A stretch of DNA of 64,000 nt from NCBI GenBank assembly GCA_030737835.1, contig CM060848.1, forward strand, positions 7,524,063 through 7,588,062, written 5' to 3'. Positions 34,101 to 44,339 of the stretch are shown here, one piece after another; position 1 is the stretch's first letter; each line of letters starts with the position of its first letter. Source of the stretch: Acorus gramineus. Taxonomy: Eukaryota > Streptophyta > Magnoliopsida > Acorales > Acoraceae. The translations under genes were made by a program, and so were the position numbers. Under the pieces are notes generated by a model that searched no databases, was not told where the DNA came from, and saw nothing but the letters and a program-made list of their open reading frames with translations.

Positions 34101-37100
34101 AGAACCTCTTATGTTGGAATATGAATTCACTTCTCATGATCCAAATACTCCAACAAACCACATGAGGGACCCACAATTGTGTTGGGTTTGAGCCCATAAT
34201 TGGGTTATGCATGATTTACATGCATGTACACGTGAGCAATATCTTGTGGTGCCATTTAATGCCCTTTAGGAGTTGGTCTAACTCTTCATGACAAACAAAA
34301 CAGCGCAGCGAGAAAAAGAAAAAGGGTGTTCTGCAGCGGGTGTTTGGGCGGTAACAGTGGAGAAAGAGAAGAGAGAGGAGAGAGAGAAGAAAAGGTGTCC
34401 CTTCTTTAGATATTCCTCTACGTATTCCGATCTACATCGAGGTTGTATTCTCCATATTATTTGGAAGAATATTCAGGGTTTTATTGAGGTAACCCTGTAT
34501 CCCTCTTTCATCTTGTGTTCCTCAAGTTTTGGGCAAAACTTGAGAGGACATTATTATCATTATTATTTGATATAGTGTATTGTTGTCGGAGTGTCCCATA
34601 GATGTAGGCTTAAGCCAAACCACGTTAGATCTAGTGTTTTCTCGTGGTTTGCATGCTTTTATATATTTCTACTTGCATCGGTGATTGATTTGGGTTTGTA
34701 TATATTTTTTCGCGATTAGTATTATTTATTGTGCACAAATAAAATTTTTAAAAATCCCAATAAGTGGTATCAGAGCAAGGTTGAATTTATTTGTGTGAGA
34801 TAGTTATGGAGAATTCCATCGACAATATGATTGATTTGAAAAGTTTCAATTGGTTGATGTGGAAGCCCAAGATGGAGGACATTCTTTACTGTAAGGATTT
34901 GTTTGAACCAATTGAAGGAAATAAAAGCAAACAAAAAAAGATGACAAAAGAAGACTGGACCAAGTTGAATAGAAAATGTGTTGTCAATATTCGACAATGG
35001 ATTGATCTCAGCATATTCCATCACATTGCGAATGAGACGAATGCACTCTCTTTATGGAAAATGCTTCAGTCTTTGTATGAGAAAAAAGGCTACGGGGAAT
35101 AAAGCGTTTTTAATTAGGAAACTCGTGAACTTAAAGTTCAAAGGTGATAGTGTTGCAGAGCACCTAAATGAGTTTCAGAGCTTGGTGAATCAGTTGATTA
35201 ATATGAAGATGACTTTAGATGATCAGTTACAGGCACTACTGCTTTTGGGATCTTTGCCGGACGGTTGGGAGACGTTAGTCGTCACATTGAGTAATTATGT
35301 TCCAGATGATGTGTTGTTTACGAGTACAGTTACGAGCTGCTTGTTCAATGAAAAAACAAGAAGAAAATCAGCGGGTATAGATGATGCACAAGCACTTGTC
35401 ACAGAGAACAGGGGAAGGAGCAATGGTCGAGAACAAGAAGGTCATGGCATGTACAGAAGCAAGTCAAGGTCTGAAAAGCGTGCTACCATTGCGGTAAAGC
35501 CGGTCACTTAAAGTGGAATTGCCAAATTTGGAAAAGAGAACAGAATGAGGTAAATTATCAGAAGAAGAATGATGACGACAAGAACATCACGGCAACTGCA
35601 TATACGGATGAGTTTGTAGCTCTCTCTTTCGGAGAGGAAAAATGCTCTCATGTTGCAGATCAGAATACTGAGTGGATAGTTGATACAGGAGCGTCTTACC
35701 ATGCGACTCCTAAGATGAATTTCTTCACTTCGTACAGGGTAGAAGACTTTAGCATTGTGAAGATGGGAAACACTAGTCACTCAAAGATTGCAGGAATTGG
35801 TGATGTGTGTATACACACTGATGTAAGACACATTGACTTTGAAGGATATTCGCCATGTTCCTGATTTGTGCCTTAATATGCTTTCTGGGATCGCTTTGGA
35901 TCACTAAGGATTTGAGAATCACTTCGGCAATGGAAAATGGAAGCTCACCAAGGGTTTTGCTAATTGTTGCTAGAGGAAAGGCATACTGTACTTCGTACAA
36001 GACAAAGATAAAAGTGTGCAAGGATGGAATGAATGCAGTTGAAGAAGATTCGTCTCCAGATTTATGGCATAAGTGGCTTGGTCACATGAGCAAGAAGGAG
36101 CTATAAGTTTTGGTAAAGAAGTCTCACATTCCCTTTACCAATGGTATGTCTCTTAGCTCTTGTGATTACCGTTTGATTGAAAAACATCATAGAGTTTCTT
36201 TCAATAGATGTTTGAAAAAAAAGTCTAATATTTTGGACTTGATTCACTCTGACGTTTATGGCCCGTTTGAGGTTGAATCGCTTGGTGGCAATAGGTATTT
36301 TGCTACGTTTGTTGATGCATCCAGGAAAATGTGGGTTTACTTGTTACGAACAAAGGATCAGGTGTTTCAGCACTTTCATGCCATGGTGGAACGGGAGACA
36401 GGAAAATGGTTGAAGTCACTACGAACCGTTAATGGAGGAGAGTACAGTTGGAGGAGGTTCAGAGATTATTGCTCGCGTCATGGGATTTGATACGAAAGGA
36501 CTGAGCCCGGTACTCTACAGCACAATGGTGTCGCAGAACGGATGAATCACACTATTGTTGAGAAAGTCAGATATACGTTGAAGAATGCTAGATTGCTTGA
36601 AACCTTCTGGGGTGAAGCTGTTTTTATTGCCTGCTATTTGAGGAACAGGTCACCATTAGTTCCTTTGGATATGGAGATTCCAGAGAAGGTTTGTTTGGTC
36701 TAGGAATGAGGTTTCGTATTCGCATATGAAGGTCTTTGGATGTAAAGCTTGGGCGCTTGTACCCAAATAGGAGAGACAGAAGCTTGATGGAGCAGTCTCA
36801 TGTATCTTCGTTGGTTACAGAAATAAAGAGTTTGGCTACAGGCTATGGGATCCAGCAACGAAGAGGATTGTTCAGCACATGGATGTGGTCTTCTATGAAA
36901 ACCAGACTATTGAAGATTTCGATGGAGTTCTGAAATCAGTTGGTGGTGTTGCTGATTTAACATCGATTTCTTCTCCGATTCAGCCGGCTACAGATGAGGA
37001 GAAGATGAGAAATGAAGACTTTGATAAGGTGCCAGAGATATCTGACGTTGATGAAGATACAGAATATGAAGCTCTTGAGTAGGGGGGGCAGTGTCATCAG

Positions 37101-40100
37101 TCGGAGACAAAGATTCCGATAAAGAGGTCATCGAGAGAGTCAGAGACAGAAATTCCGATGAAGAGGTCATCGAGAGAGTCAGAGACTACAGAGATTCCGA
37201 TAAAGATATTATCGAGAGAACTTAGACCATCATTGAGATACCCCACCTTTGAGTATATCTTGTTTACTGAAGAGGGGGAGGCAAAAAGTTTTCGAGAGGT
37301 ACAGTCTCACGAAGAACATGATACATTCGAGCTCTGTGAGAAGCTGGACAGTATGTACTCAAGGTGAGAAGTCGCAGACAGGGTTTCCTCCCTCATTAGA
37401 CTGGAGGGGGAGATTGTTGGGTTTGAGCCCATACTTGGGTCCAGCCCAAATGAGGGCTTGAAGCCCATATGGGGGTTATGCATGATTTACATGCATGTAC
37501 ACGTGAGCAGTATCACGTGGTGGTATTTAATGCCCTCTAGGGCTTGGTCTAACTCTTCACGTCAAACACAACAGCGTAGCGAGAAAAAGAAAAAGGGTGT
37601 TCCGTGGCGGGTGTTTGGGCAACAACGGTGGAGAAAGAGACGAGAGAGAAGAGGAGAGAGAGAAGAAAAGGTGTCCCTTCTTCAGATATTCCTCTACGTA
37701 TTCCGATCTACATCGACGTTGTATTCTTTATATTATTTGGAAGAATATTTAGGGTTTTATTGAGGTAACCCTGTATCCCTCTTTCATTTTGTATTCCTCA
37801 AGTTTTGGGTAAAATTTGAGAGAACATTATTATTATTATTATTTGATATAGTGAATTGTTGTCGGAGTGCCTCGTAGATGTAGGTTTAAGCCAAATCACG
37901 TTAAATCTGGTGTTTTCTTGTGGTTTGTATGCTTTTGTATTTTTCTGCTTGCGTCAGTGATTGATTTGGGTTCGTATATATTTTTCTGCGATTAATATTA
38001 TTTATTTCGCACAAATAAAATTATTAAAAATCCCAACAAATTGGAATTTGGCAAGGTTGCTGTATCTCTTCACTTCCGTCTCTTCCGGAAACAACGCTAC
38101 ATTCTTTTGATATGATTAAAATAACATCGGGAATTGAGTGCCATACCAGAATATTTTTGAGGATTCACACTGACACCCAAGTTGAGAAAAATAGAAAAGA
38201 CTCTGAAGGGGAATAATGAAGAGGATGATTTGGTTGATGCAAATATTTGACTTTGCTATGGCGCTGTATATTATTTTAGTTCACTGTGTTTTTACCAGTT
38301 AGGTTTGACTGACTTGAGATTGTTCATTGAAGATGATCTTCAACTTTCTGTAAAATTAATCAAGAATCCAAGATTCCTCTGAGCACGCCTTTAGGTTTGT
38401 GAGCTGTGTTAGAGTTATATTATTACATAGATCATTTGTTTATCGGATGTTTTTCCTATATGATTTTTTTTATAATGTCGCATGCATCCTACTCAATTTA
38501 TTAAAATGAAGTTAATGCCAAATTACAGAGGGGAGCAAGATAAAAGAAAGCGAAAACAAAAAATCCCAGGCCTAAGTCTTCAGTGGTAGAGATATTTACT
38601 CAAACCTTAGCCCCCAAACCACCACGAACACTTATTTTTACTGGACACAACCACTTATTGAAAAAACTTAATTCACTCTAAAGATGTTCCCGTCCCTGTT
38701 AAAGGACATTGTGCTAGCCTCCAAATTTCATTTGCTCTAAGCCCTTAAGCTATCAACTGCACATTCCCAGTGTTTTCTCCATATAGAATTATCTCTGTTG
38801 GAAGATTTTATTCCTAATAAGCCAAATTTTCTAACTCAGAGCATGGAATATCAACTGGATGAATTTGCACATATGTTTTGCTTGCATAATTTTACCCGAA
38901 GTTACATTTAATTGGCTGAAAAGACAAACTAGTCATGGAAAGGTCTGTTGTCACAACCTATTCACTTCATAGGTGACATTGGAATTTCTATCTTTTCCCC
39001 TCTTTCTCTATTTTCATTGTTTAGATTATATGCCACATGAAAGCTGAAAACTATGATGGAAACTTAGTTTTCAATAACATTATATTTATGTGCTTTCCTG
39101 AGATCATTTTCTTCCCGATTGTCTAGCAGATTTAATAGGAAAGCTTGACCTTGTATCCCACATTTCTCCCAATTCCATCTTACCTGATCCATTGCAACAC
39201 TGATCTGTACCTATTAATCTCCCAGTTTCCCCTTAAAATTTTTCTTCCTTAAAGAGGTTCAAAATTACCAATCAGATTGATTTGCAGTAACATGCATAAT
39301 GTAACACACGCATTATGCTTGATTTGTTTCTTTTCTGCCCCTTAATTGAGCCTCTCTTTACCTTGAGAACACCAATGAGGGTAGATTGACAGCACCTAAA
39401 AAAATGCAATGGTCCTTGGACATGATGAAGAAGTTTAATGAGTGGACTATTATCTAAATGTATAAAGTTTCTGTGCAGGCCATATGTTCTGCAGTCTCAC
39501 TTCTGGCGTGTGTTCCGCTAGGAGAACTATTCTTTTTCCATATTATATTGATCAGAAAGGTCAGGCTACCACTTCAAAGATTGTTTCAGTTTGGCTCTCC
39601 ACATATTCTAAAGCAAATACTTGATATAGAAATATAATATCTTTGACTCCCTTCTACAGGGCATTTCAACTTATGAGTATGTTGTCGCTATGAGGGCCAT
39701 GAGTGAAGCACCTCCTGCCTCAGCGGATGAGAACTATGCCCATGGTGTACCTTATTCTCCAACTGGTTCTGCTACAACTGGTGTAAGTGGAGGAAGCTCT
39801 CTTGGCCTTCAATATAAAGGTGCATGGTGTACCCCTCCAAGAGTGTTTGTTGATCATCAGGTATGGAAATCTCTGATACCTGCATTGAACCACTCTGCAA
39901 AATCTTCCCGCTAATTATTCTTCTCGATCAATGTAATTCTTAATGAACTCTTCTTGTGTCATATGTGGAGCTGAACTTTTTCCTCCCTAAGAATGTCTAT
40001 AGTTTGCGAGAACATTGCCTTCTAGAGTATGGAAATTGTTGTGTTTCAATGGTCTCATTGTAAGCTCTATTCTCAAGATGAGCATGAAATTGTTTGTTTC

Positions 40101-42034
40101 AATGGTCTCATTGTAAGCTCAATTTCATGCTCATCTTGAGAAAAAAAACACAACTCTCGCTCAAAAATTGGGCTGGCCAGCAAAAATTTAAATGATGTAA
40201 TGTCATTTGAGCCAACTAATTTTTCCATTCTCTCCTTTTTTTTTTTTTATCAATGCGTACTTCAGTGGACCTCTATTTATGAGATCTACATAAGGTTCAG
40301 TCTGTATTGTGGCAATTGCTATTTGCTAGAAAAGGAATATCTCCTTCAAATTCAATGATTATAAACAAATAAAAATATAACCATATAATGGAAAGTTTTA
40401 TGTTTGAAATGAAATTAATCAGTATGATTTGGTACATCATTCATAGTGATTATTTTAGCCTACGTTTGGATAATGATATAAGTTATTCTGGGATAGATAA
40501 CTATGTTAGCATAGATAATTAAGTCATTTGCTGTTTGGTTGTGTTTTTAGTTATTATCGTTGAGAAACATAATAATAAAGTCTTTGTTGTTTGGTTGACC
40601 ATAAATACGTTGTGAAAAGAAGATGAATAAAATGTAGATAAGAAATTATAAAATGTGAAAAAATGTTTTGACATGTGGTCAGGTATACTAGTGGAATAAA
40701 TTGGGTGAAATAACGCAATTCCAAGAGGGATTTGGAAACCAATACAAGCTTATTCCCACCTTTTTAACATAACAATATCCACTTATTCTTTGCAAACAAA
40801 TAGGTTTTTGGATTTATTCACCCCTATTCCACCCTATTCCTCATCTGTTCCACTACCCAAACATGGGCTTAAAGATAACTTTTAACATTTTTTTTAAAAA
40901 CATGATGATGCTTACAACTAAGTTTGTTATGACTCTGATTCATTTTTGAGATGATTTGTGTGGCAGGATGAAATTATTCCTCACTTGGAACCTGGAATGG
41001 TACCCTCCACCATCGATCCAGATGCAGCAGGATTTTCTGAGAGAGGATCCAAGTTGCCCAAGAGGACTGTCCGAATCAGTGCCTGGAAGCTCGCGAAGTT
41101 AGATTCTAATGAAGCGATGAGAGCGGTAGCCAAGGCGAGGGCATCATCATCTGTGCTTCGACCCATCGACGCACACCGTCCACATGCAGATGGTGATCAC
41201 AGCTCAGTCAGTGGAAGGAGCAGCATGAGCACAGATTATGGGACAAACAAAGATGTGAAGAGTGAACACAGGTCTCCTATGATAAACTCATACCCGCAAA
41301 GCCTGGCGAGCAGGGAAGAATATGACACGGGTACACATAGTGTGAGTAGCCTCAGCAGCCCCGGTCACATTCATGAGTCGGTCGCTCTCAGTCCTCTTCC
41401 TTCAGTACACCCATCATTGCCTTTCAATTCAGCAACTGGTACCACTAATTTGCAAAGGCTTTTCCCTGATCAATCCATCCCTTCGAGAACACCTTTCACT
41501 GCTGTCCTTCTCGGCCATCCAAAGCCTCAGCGGACTGTTAGAGGAGGATTGGATGACAAGATATTGCAAAGAAGCAATGCAGAGTCTTCTCTGTTATCAG
41601 GTCACCCCGCTTCATTGGTCAAGGAAAGTAAGAAATTATCAGTTGTTTGGGATCAAGAAGCTGGGCGGTACGTGTCAGTCCCAGCGTCTTCTGTGGACAT
41701 GCCGACGAGAACTTCTCGAGCTTCATTAGTGAACCCTTCTTTAGAGACGGGTGTCCACACAAGGAGAACTATTTTTCAAGATTCTTCATCATTGTCATCA
41801 TCGGTTAAACCGCCTCCTCTGCAGCAGTTGGAGAAGTTGATGTACACTGGACAGTCAATATTTTTTGGTGGTCCACTTCTAAGTGTACCATCTGAAGAGA
41901 ATCTGAGAAACAAGACTGATGGCAAGTTAAGAAGTGATCGCGAGAGAGCATCTGCAGGAGCGCCCTCTCAACATTTCCCGTTGTATGCACCTGGCGTTAG
42001 GTCTAATCCATCATTGACAGACTCATCAAAATAG
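25154..42034 (+). CDS. DHHC protein S-acyltransferase, PAT19/PAT20-like, nine exons
   Basis: A palmitoyltransferase that adds fatty acyl groups to cysteines of membrane proteins. Exons: 25154-25198, 27184-27297, 27385-27795, 28162-28230, 28338-28409, 28518-28646, 39479-39559, 39660-39860, 40967-42034. All introns are GT-AG and all joins are phase 0, giving 729 aa, near the length I recall for Arabidopsis PAT19/PAT20. The start [15 protein letters not shown] is typical of that clade. Membrane segments: about 16-38, 46-66, 226-254 and 278-305. NPADPG is at 68-73 (DPG motif). The Cys-rich domain is about 184-232 with C184, C187, C198, C201, C204 and the catalytic D209-H210-H211-C212 followed by RWLNNCVG. 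STYE at 310-313 stands for the TTxE motif. The long Ser-rich C-terminal tail (exon 9) is usual in this group. No stop or frameshift is seen. Intron 6 is 10.8 kb and full of mobile elements. Which of PAT19-PAT21 is closest is not resolved. Confidence 0.93.
26139..26490. repeat. Tandem duplication in intron 1 of the PAT gene
   Basis: Two adjacent copies of about 170-185 bp, each starting near 'gattttcatgtcaaa(c/t)ataattc' and containing 'ttcattttccatattctatatg' and 'tttggaaaac(a/g)tctgggaatc'. They differ by substitutions and a small gap. Intron DNA, no coding role seen. Confidence 0.8.
29155..29265 (+). mobile_element. Possible tRNA-derived SINE fragment in intron 6
   Basis: 'tttggttagttggctagcac' resembles an RNA polymerase III A box and, about 40 bases on, 'ggatatcaaattc' is a degenerate B box. 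It ends in an A/T-rich 'aaaaaataaataaataa' tail. Order and spacing fit a plant tRNA-derived SINE; degeneration makes the call tentative. Confidence 0.4.
30987..32222. mobile_element. Probable solo LTR in intron 6
   Basis: A 1.24 kb segment beginning TGTTGGTGGC and ending ATATCTAACA, so TG...CA, flanked by GCATA (30982-30986) and GCATG (32223-32227), a nearly perfect 5-bp duplication. Inside, 'ggtcgaatccacagggag' is a phrase often met in plant LTR elements. The frames on both strands do not encode a recognisable protein. Family unknown. Confidence 0.5.
33826..34179 (-). mobile_element. LINE 3' end fragment (minus) with A-tail
   Basis: The minus-strand translation includes [20 protein letters not shown] and [12 protein letters not shown], the pattern (I/L)W..R...F found near the C-terminus of plant L1 reverse-transcriptase proteins. 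On the minus strand the segment ends in a run of about twelve A (33826-33838), as expected for a LINE 3' end. The copia element at 34180 is inserted next to or into it; the first residues of the 124-aa frame are LTR-derived. Truncated at the 5' side. Confidence 0.6.
34180..34762 (+). repeat. 5' LTR of the copia element
   Basis: It starts TGTTGGGTTTGAGCCC and ends AAAATCCCAATA, where the final CA is mutated (the 3' LTR ends CCCAACA). Versus the 3' LTR it lacks about 40 bases near the start, between 'cataattggg' and 'ttatgcatga'. Otherwise the copies are similar throughout. Confidence 0.9.
34806..35511 (+). pseudogene. copia gag (UBN2-type), frameshifted
   Basis: Starts at ATG 34806 ([19 protein letters not shown]), read to about 35090, where one frame change (near 'gaaaaaaggctacgggg') moves it to the frame running through [28 protein letters not shown] and [14 protein letters not shown] to 35511. 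This order is that of the gag capsid domain of TNT1-like copia elements. A further frame change is needed to reach the zinc knuckle at 35481-35522. Confidence 0.8.
35481..37367 (+). pseudogene. copia zinc knuckle, protease and integrase, RT/RNase H deleted
   Basis: [14 protein letters not shown] at 35481-35522 is the CX2CX4HX4C knuckle. Protease: [13 protein letters not shown] at about 35673-35711. Integrase: [14 protein letters not shown] (about 36062-36103), then [19 protein letters not shown] with the first catalytic Asp. Next comes LRTVNGGEY, where the usual second Asp of the S/T-D-NGGEY motif is Val. [14 protein letters not shown] keeps the Glu. Several stops and frame changes are present. 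After a Ser/Glu-rich linker the frame 37158-37367 passes directly from an RT-upstream motif ([10 protein letters not shown]) to what looks like the polyprotein end ([14 protein letters not shown]). Not functional. Confidence 0.8.
37102..37218 (+). repeat. 39-bp tandem repeat in the copia linker
   Basis: Three adjacent units beginning 'gagac(a/t)' and containing 'attccgat(a/g)aagaggtcatc' and 'gagagagtca' (the last one degenerate), each encoding roughly [13 protein letters not shown]. They lie between integrase and the site of the missing RT, the variable linker of the polyprotein. Confidence 0.8.
37399..37414 (+). other. Polypurine tract of the copia element
   Basis: 'agactggagggggagat' directly precedes the 3' LTR start TGTTGGG, as needed for plus-strand priming. 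Confidence 0.8.
37415..38038 (+). repeat. 3' LTR of the copia element
   Basis: Starts TGTTGGGTTTGAGCCC and ends AAAATCCCAACA, followed by the target duplication AATTG. It is 624 bp against 583 bp for the 5' LTR, the difference being mainly the segment 'tccagcccaaatgagggctt' and neighbours. Substitutions between the LTRs are visible throughout, so the insertion is not recent. Confidence 0.9.
40042..40140. repeat. Hairpin with a 21-bp perfect stem in intron 8
   Basis: CTCAAGATGAGCATGAAATTG (here at 40072-40092) is repeated in exact inverse at 40120-40140, with a loop of about 27 bases. The loop repeats 'caatggtctcattgtaagct', also found just before the stem (40042-40066). A short local inverted duplication; no coding content. 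Confidence 0.75.
40458..40868. mobile_element. Tourist-like (PIF/Harbinger) MITE in intron 8
   Basis: A 411-bp element with ends GCCTACGTTTGG and CCAAACATGGGC (inverted), flanked by TTA on both sides (40455-40457 and 40869-40871), the Harbinger-type duplication. It contains no gene. The same family occurs at 23519-24838. It lies between exons 8 and 9 of the PAT gene. Confidence 0.75.
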
Positions 42035-43138
42035 CTTTTGAAGCTGGGACTTGAATGAATCAAAATTTATTTCTGTTTGCGAGTGAAATGCAGTGGCAAT
42101 CAGTGAGTTAAGGCTACACTGATCGATGTTGATTGCTCGAATCCCTGGAAGTACAATTATTAAAAAAAAAACGATGATTTGGTTGCTGAAGCTTTTCAGG
42201 TTTTGTGGGTGTTTCTTATTATGCACGACCAGTGGATAGGATGGACTAGAGGGGGAGGGTACTTTCTATAGAGAAAAGGCTGTCTTTCTCATGGTCAGAT
42301 TGTATTCATAACGCTATTTAAATTCCTCTTTTCCTGTACCTGACATATTGTTTGCTCTGGAGAAAGGGAATCTGTAAAGAGTTCCTATTCACATCTCCAC
42401 TAAACATGTTTGTTCTTCACATAAAGTATCCCTTTTTATCCATATCAGAATTACCCTTCCATTCTCAGTCAGTAGTATTGTTGTTGAACTTTTCTACCTT
42501 ACTAAAAATAGTATGACTCTCATAGTCTCATGTAACTGTATTTATTTTTTTCTCAAAGCTCCTTACAAAGTCCATTTTATTGGACCCTTACATCTCCTTG
42601 CATGCACGCTCCTATACCTTAAATTTTACCCAGAACATCCCTTTTTATAAATTTTACAGGATAACCAGAAAAAAATTGACCCCTCACAGCTGAAAAGGGC
42701 ATTAACGTTGTATGCTTTTTCTTCTATTGAATGTGTAGCATGGAAAGCCTATTCATGCTCCGATAACTTAGCCCAGTTGTTTTAGGATCTTTCATCCAAC
42801 GTCATATACTCATATCATAAACTTACAATTTGTGGTCATTAAACGGGAAATCAATTTCATTTAACTTTTTGTCGCTAGATAGCATATGAAGGGTGGTGCA
42901 TTTGACAATTGTTCAGAAGTATTTCTAGATGACTTCTCATTCTACAGAAGAAGTGATTGTGTTTGGGAACCCAGTAATTACCACTTCACCTTTTGTAGAA
43001 GGAGAAAAACTCCTCTTTCCAGAAGGAGAAAATGACTCTTCTGTGGAACGAGTTTTTTTCACTTCTACAGAAGTTAAAAAAAAGTTAATATTTTAACAAA
43101 AATGCCTTTATGAAATTTTACAAATTATCAAAAAACCC
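42035..43138. other. 3' untranslated region and spacer after the PAT gene
   Basis: No coding frame. The first few hundred bases likely hold the PAT 3' UTR, with AT-rich stretches around 42290-42360 and 42430-42560; no single polyadenylation site can be picked. The remainder shows nothing recognisable. Confidence 0.5.
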
Positions 43139-43382
43139 TTTGCCCACGTTTGGTTGGAATTAAGTTATTATGAGATTTATGTCTATTCTAGTATAAATAA
43201 GAATAAAATGATTTTTTTTTTGTTAGAATAACTTAATTCGAAGGATTGGCTGGAATCCATATGTCACCTTATACCAGTTAATCCTGACATACAAATTCTC
43301 ATTTATTTCAGTTTTTCAAACACCCATTTTGAAACTATTCTTATTTATTCTAACCTATTCTCGAATTAAACATAGGCTTTAG
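43139..43382. mobile_element. MITE-like element
   Basis: GCCCACGTTTGGTTGGAATT at the left is mirrored by 'gaattaaacataggc' at the right, and internal parts are weakly inverted ('ttattctaacctattc' against 'gaataagaat'-like text). Length is about 240 bp. The ends resemble the Tourist-like MITE at 40458. The target duplication is not clear. Confidence 0.45.
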
Positions 43383-44122
43383 GTACTATATAAAACAAAT
43401 TCTCTCACCCATCTCATTAGGTGATGTAGGACAAATTTAGGATCTATTTTAGATTTGTTAGTTTAGGTTCTTTTCTATTTTAAATTTGAATAATTTTGTT
43501 AGTATCTTTTAATTGTTAGAATAAATTTGTTAGTAATATCTACCTTTTGTTCACAAGAAAAGAAGTTTGTTAGTATTTTAATTGTTAAGATTTGTTAGTT
43601 TGATATTGTAACCAATTGTGGTTAGAAAAAGTTTGTTAGTATTTAAGATTTATATAGTTGATTATATTTATTTATTTATTTATATTGATCCATTAAGATA
43701 ATTGTATAATATGGATGCAAGAGTATTTTAGACAATTCATGTGATTTCCATTACAAAAGTATTTTTTGAAAATATTCATCAATATGGGTTCTCAAATAGC
43801 TTTTACTCCAGAAACAAGAACCTCATTCTTTAAAAGTAATTTCATCAAGAAGGAACTTCTTATAGAAATACTTCTAGACAGGTTGTCAAACTATGCCGAA
43901 AACACTCCTAAGTTAGCTGCTATTAATTTTTTTTCTAGATCTTTCCATCTCACTTCCATTGCTTATTTCGTTTTGGATTCCAAAGGTATATTTTTTTGTT
44001 AATTGTTATGCACTCTACGTAAACTTCGAAAAATTTGGAAGCAAAGAACACTCTGGTCTTAGTACTCATGTTGTTCCATTTTTCATCCTCTAATGCATCT
44101 GTGTATTTTTTGTCTTCATTGT
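43383..44122. other. AT-rich spacer, no gene seen
   Basis: Repeated short phrases such as 'tttgttagt(a/t)t' occur at 43450-43640, reminiscent of LTR DNA of some copia elements, but no ends or coding frame can be assigned. The 78-aa frame at 43766-44002 is not recognisable. Confidence 0.35.
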
Positions 44123-44181
44123 AGATACTCTAATTTTGATCGTCCAAAGAGACAAAAATACTTCAAGTAATGTTTAGTTCC
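44123..44181 (+). mobile_element. Short Tat LTR-start fragment
   Basis: 'ttgtagatactctaatttt...gtccaaagagacaaaaatacttcaagtaatgtttag' matches the first about 58 bases of the LTR at 3111 with a few differences. Only the LTR start is present, joined to unrelated DNA. Confidence 0.65.
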
Positions 44182-44325
44182 CCCTCTAGGAGGGATGGGA
44201 GGTTTCACAGTTGATGGGTGAACAGTTGCAGATGGAATGGAATTACCAGGGGGAAGGGGAGGAACCGGAGGAGAAGATGCTCCCGGCTCCGCCATTGCCG
44301 CCGGCGAAGAAATCGCCAAATCCCT
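44182..44325 (-). other. Pro/Ser-rich open segment of unknown origin
   Basis: A GC-richer minus-strand stretch reads MAEPGASSPPVPPLPPG and onward to about 44182, then runs into the Tat fragment. Composition and start resemble the N-terminus of a retroelement ORF, but there is no diagnostic motif. Not called as a gene. Confidence 0.25.
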
Positions 44326-44339
44326 GATCTAGGTTGTCC

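Larger units (their letters stand above)
34180..38038 (+). mobile_element. Ty1/copia element (TNT1/Tork-like) lacking RT and RNase H
   Basis: Complete ends: 5' LTR 34180-34762, tRNA-Met-type primer-binding site TGGTATCAGAGC at 34765, polypurine tract at about 37399-37414 and 3' LTR 37415-38038. A perfect 5-bp target duplication AATTG lies at 34175-34179 and 38039-38043. The 2.65 kb interior holds gag, zinc knuckle, protease and integrase in the usual order, then jumps straight to the C-terminal end of the polyprotein: reverse transcriptase and RNase H are gone. It lies in intron 6 of the PAT gene, in the gene's own orientation. Movement would have needed enzymes supplied by another element. 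Confidence 0.9.

Noticed and set aside
33838..34212. 124-aa minus frame as a gene
   Set aside because: Its first residues are read from the copia LTR and the rest is a LINE C-terminal remnant.
40958..42034. 358-aa frame as a separate gene
   Set aside because: It is exon 9 of the PAT gene; an acceptor at 40966 and phase-0 reading join it to exon 8.
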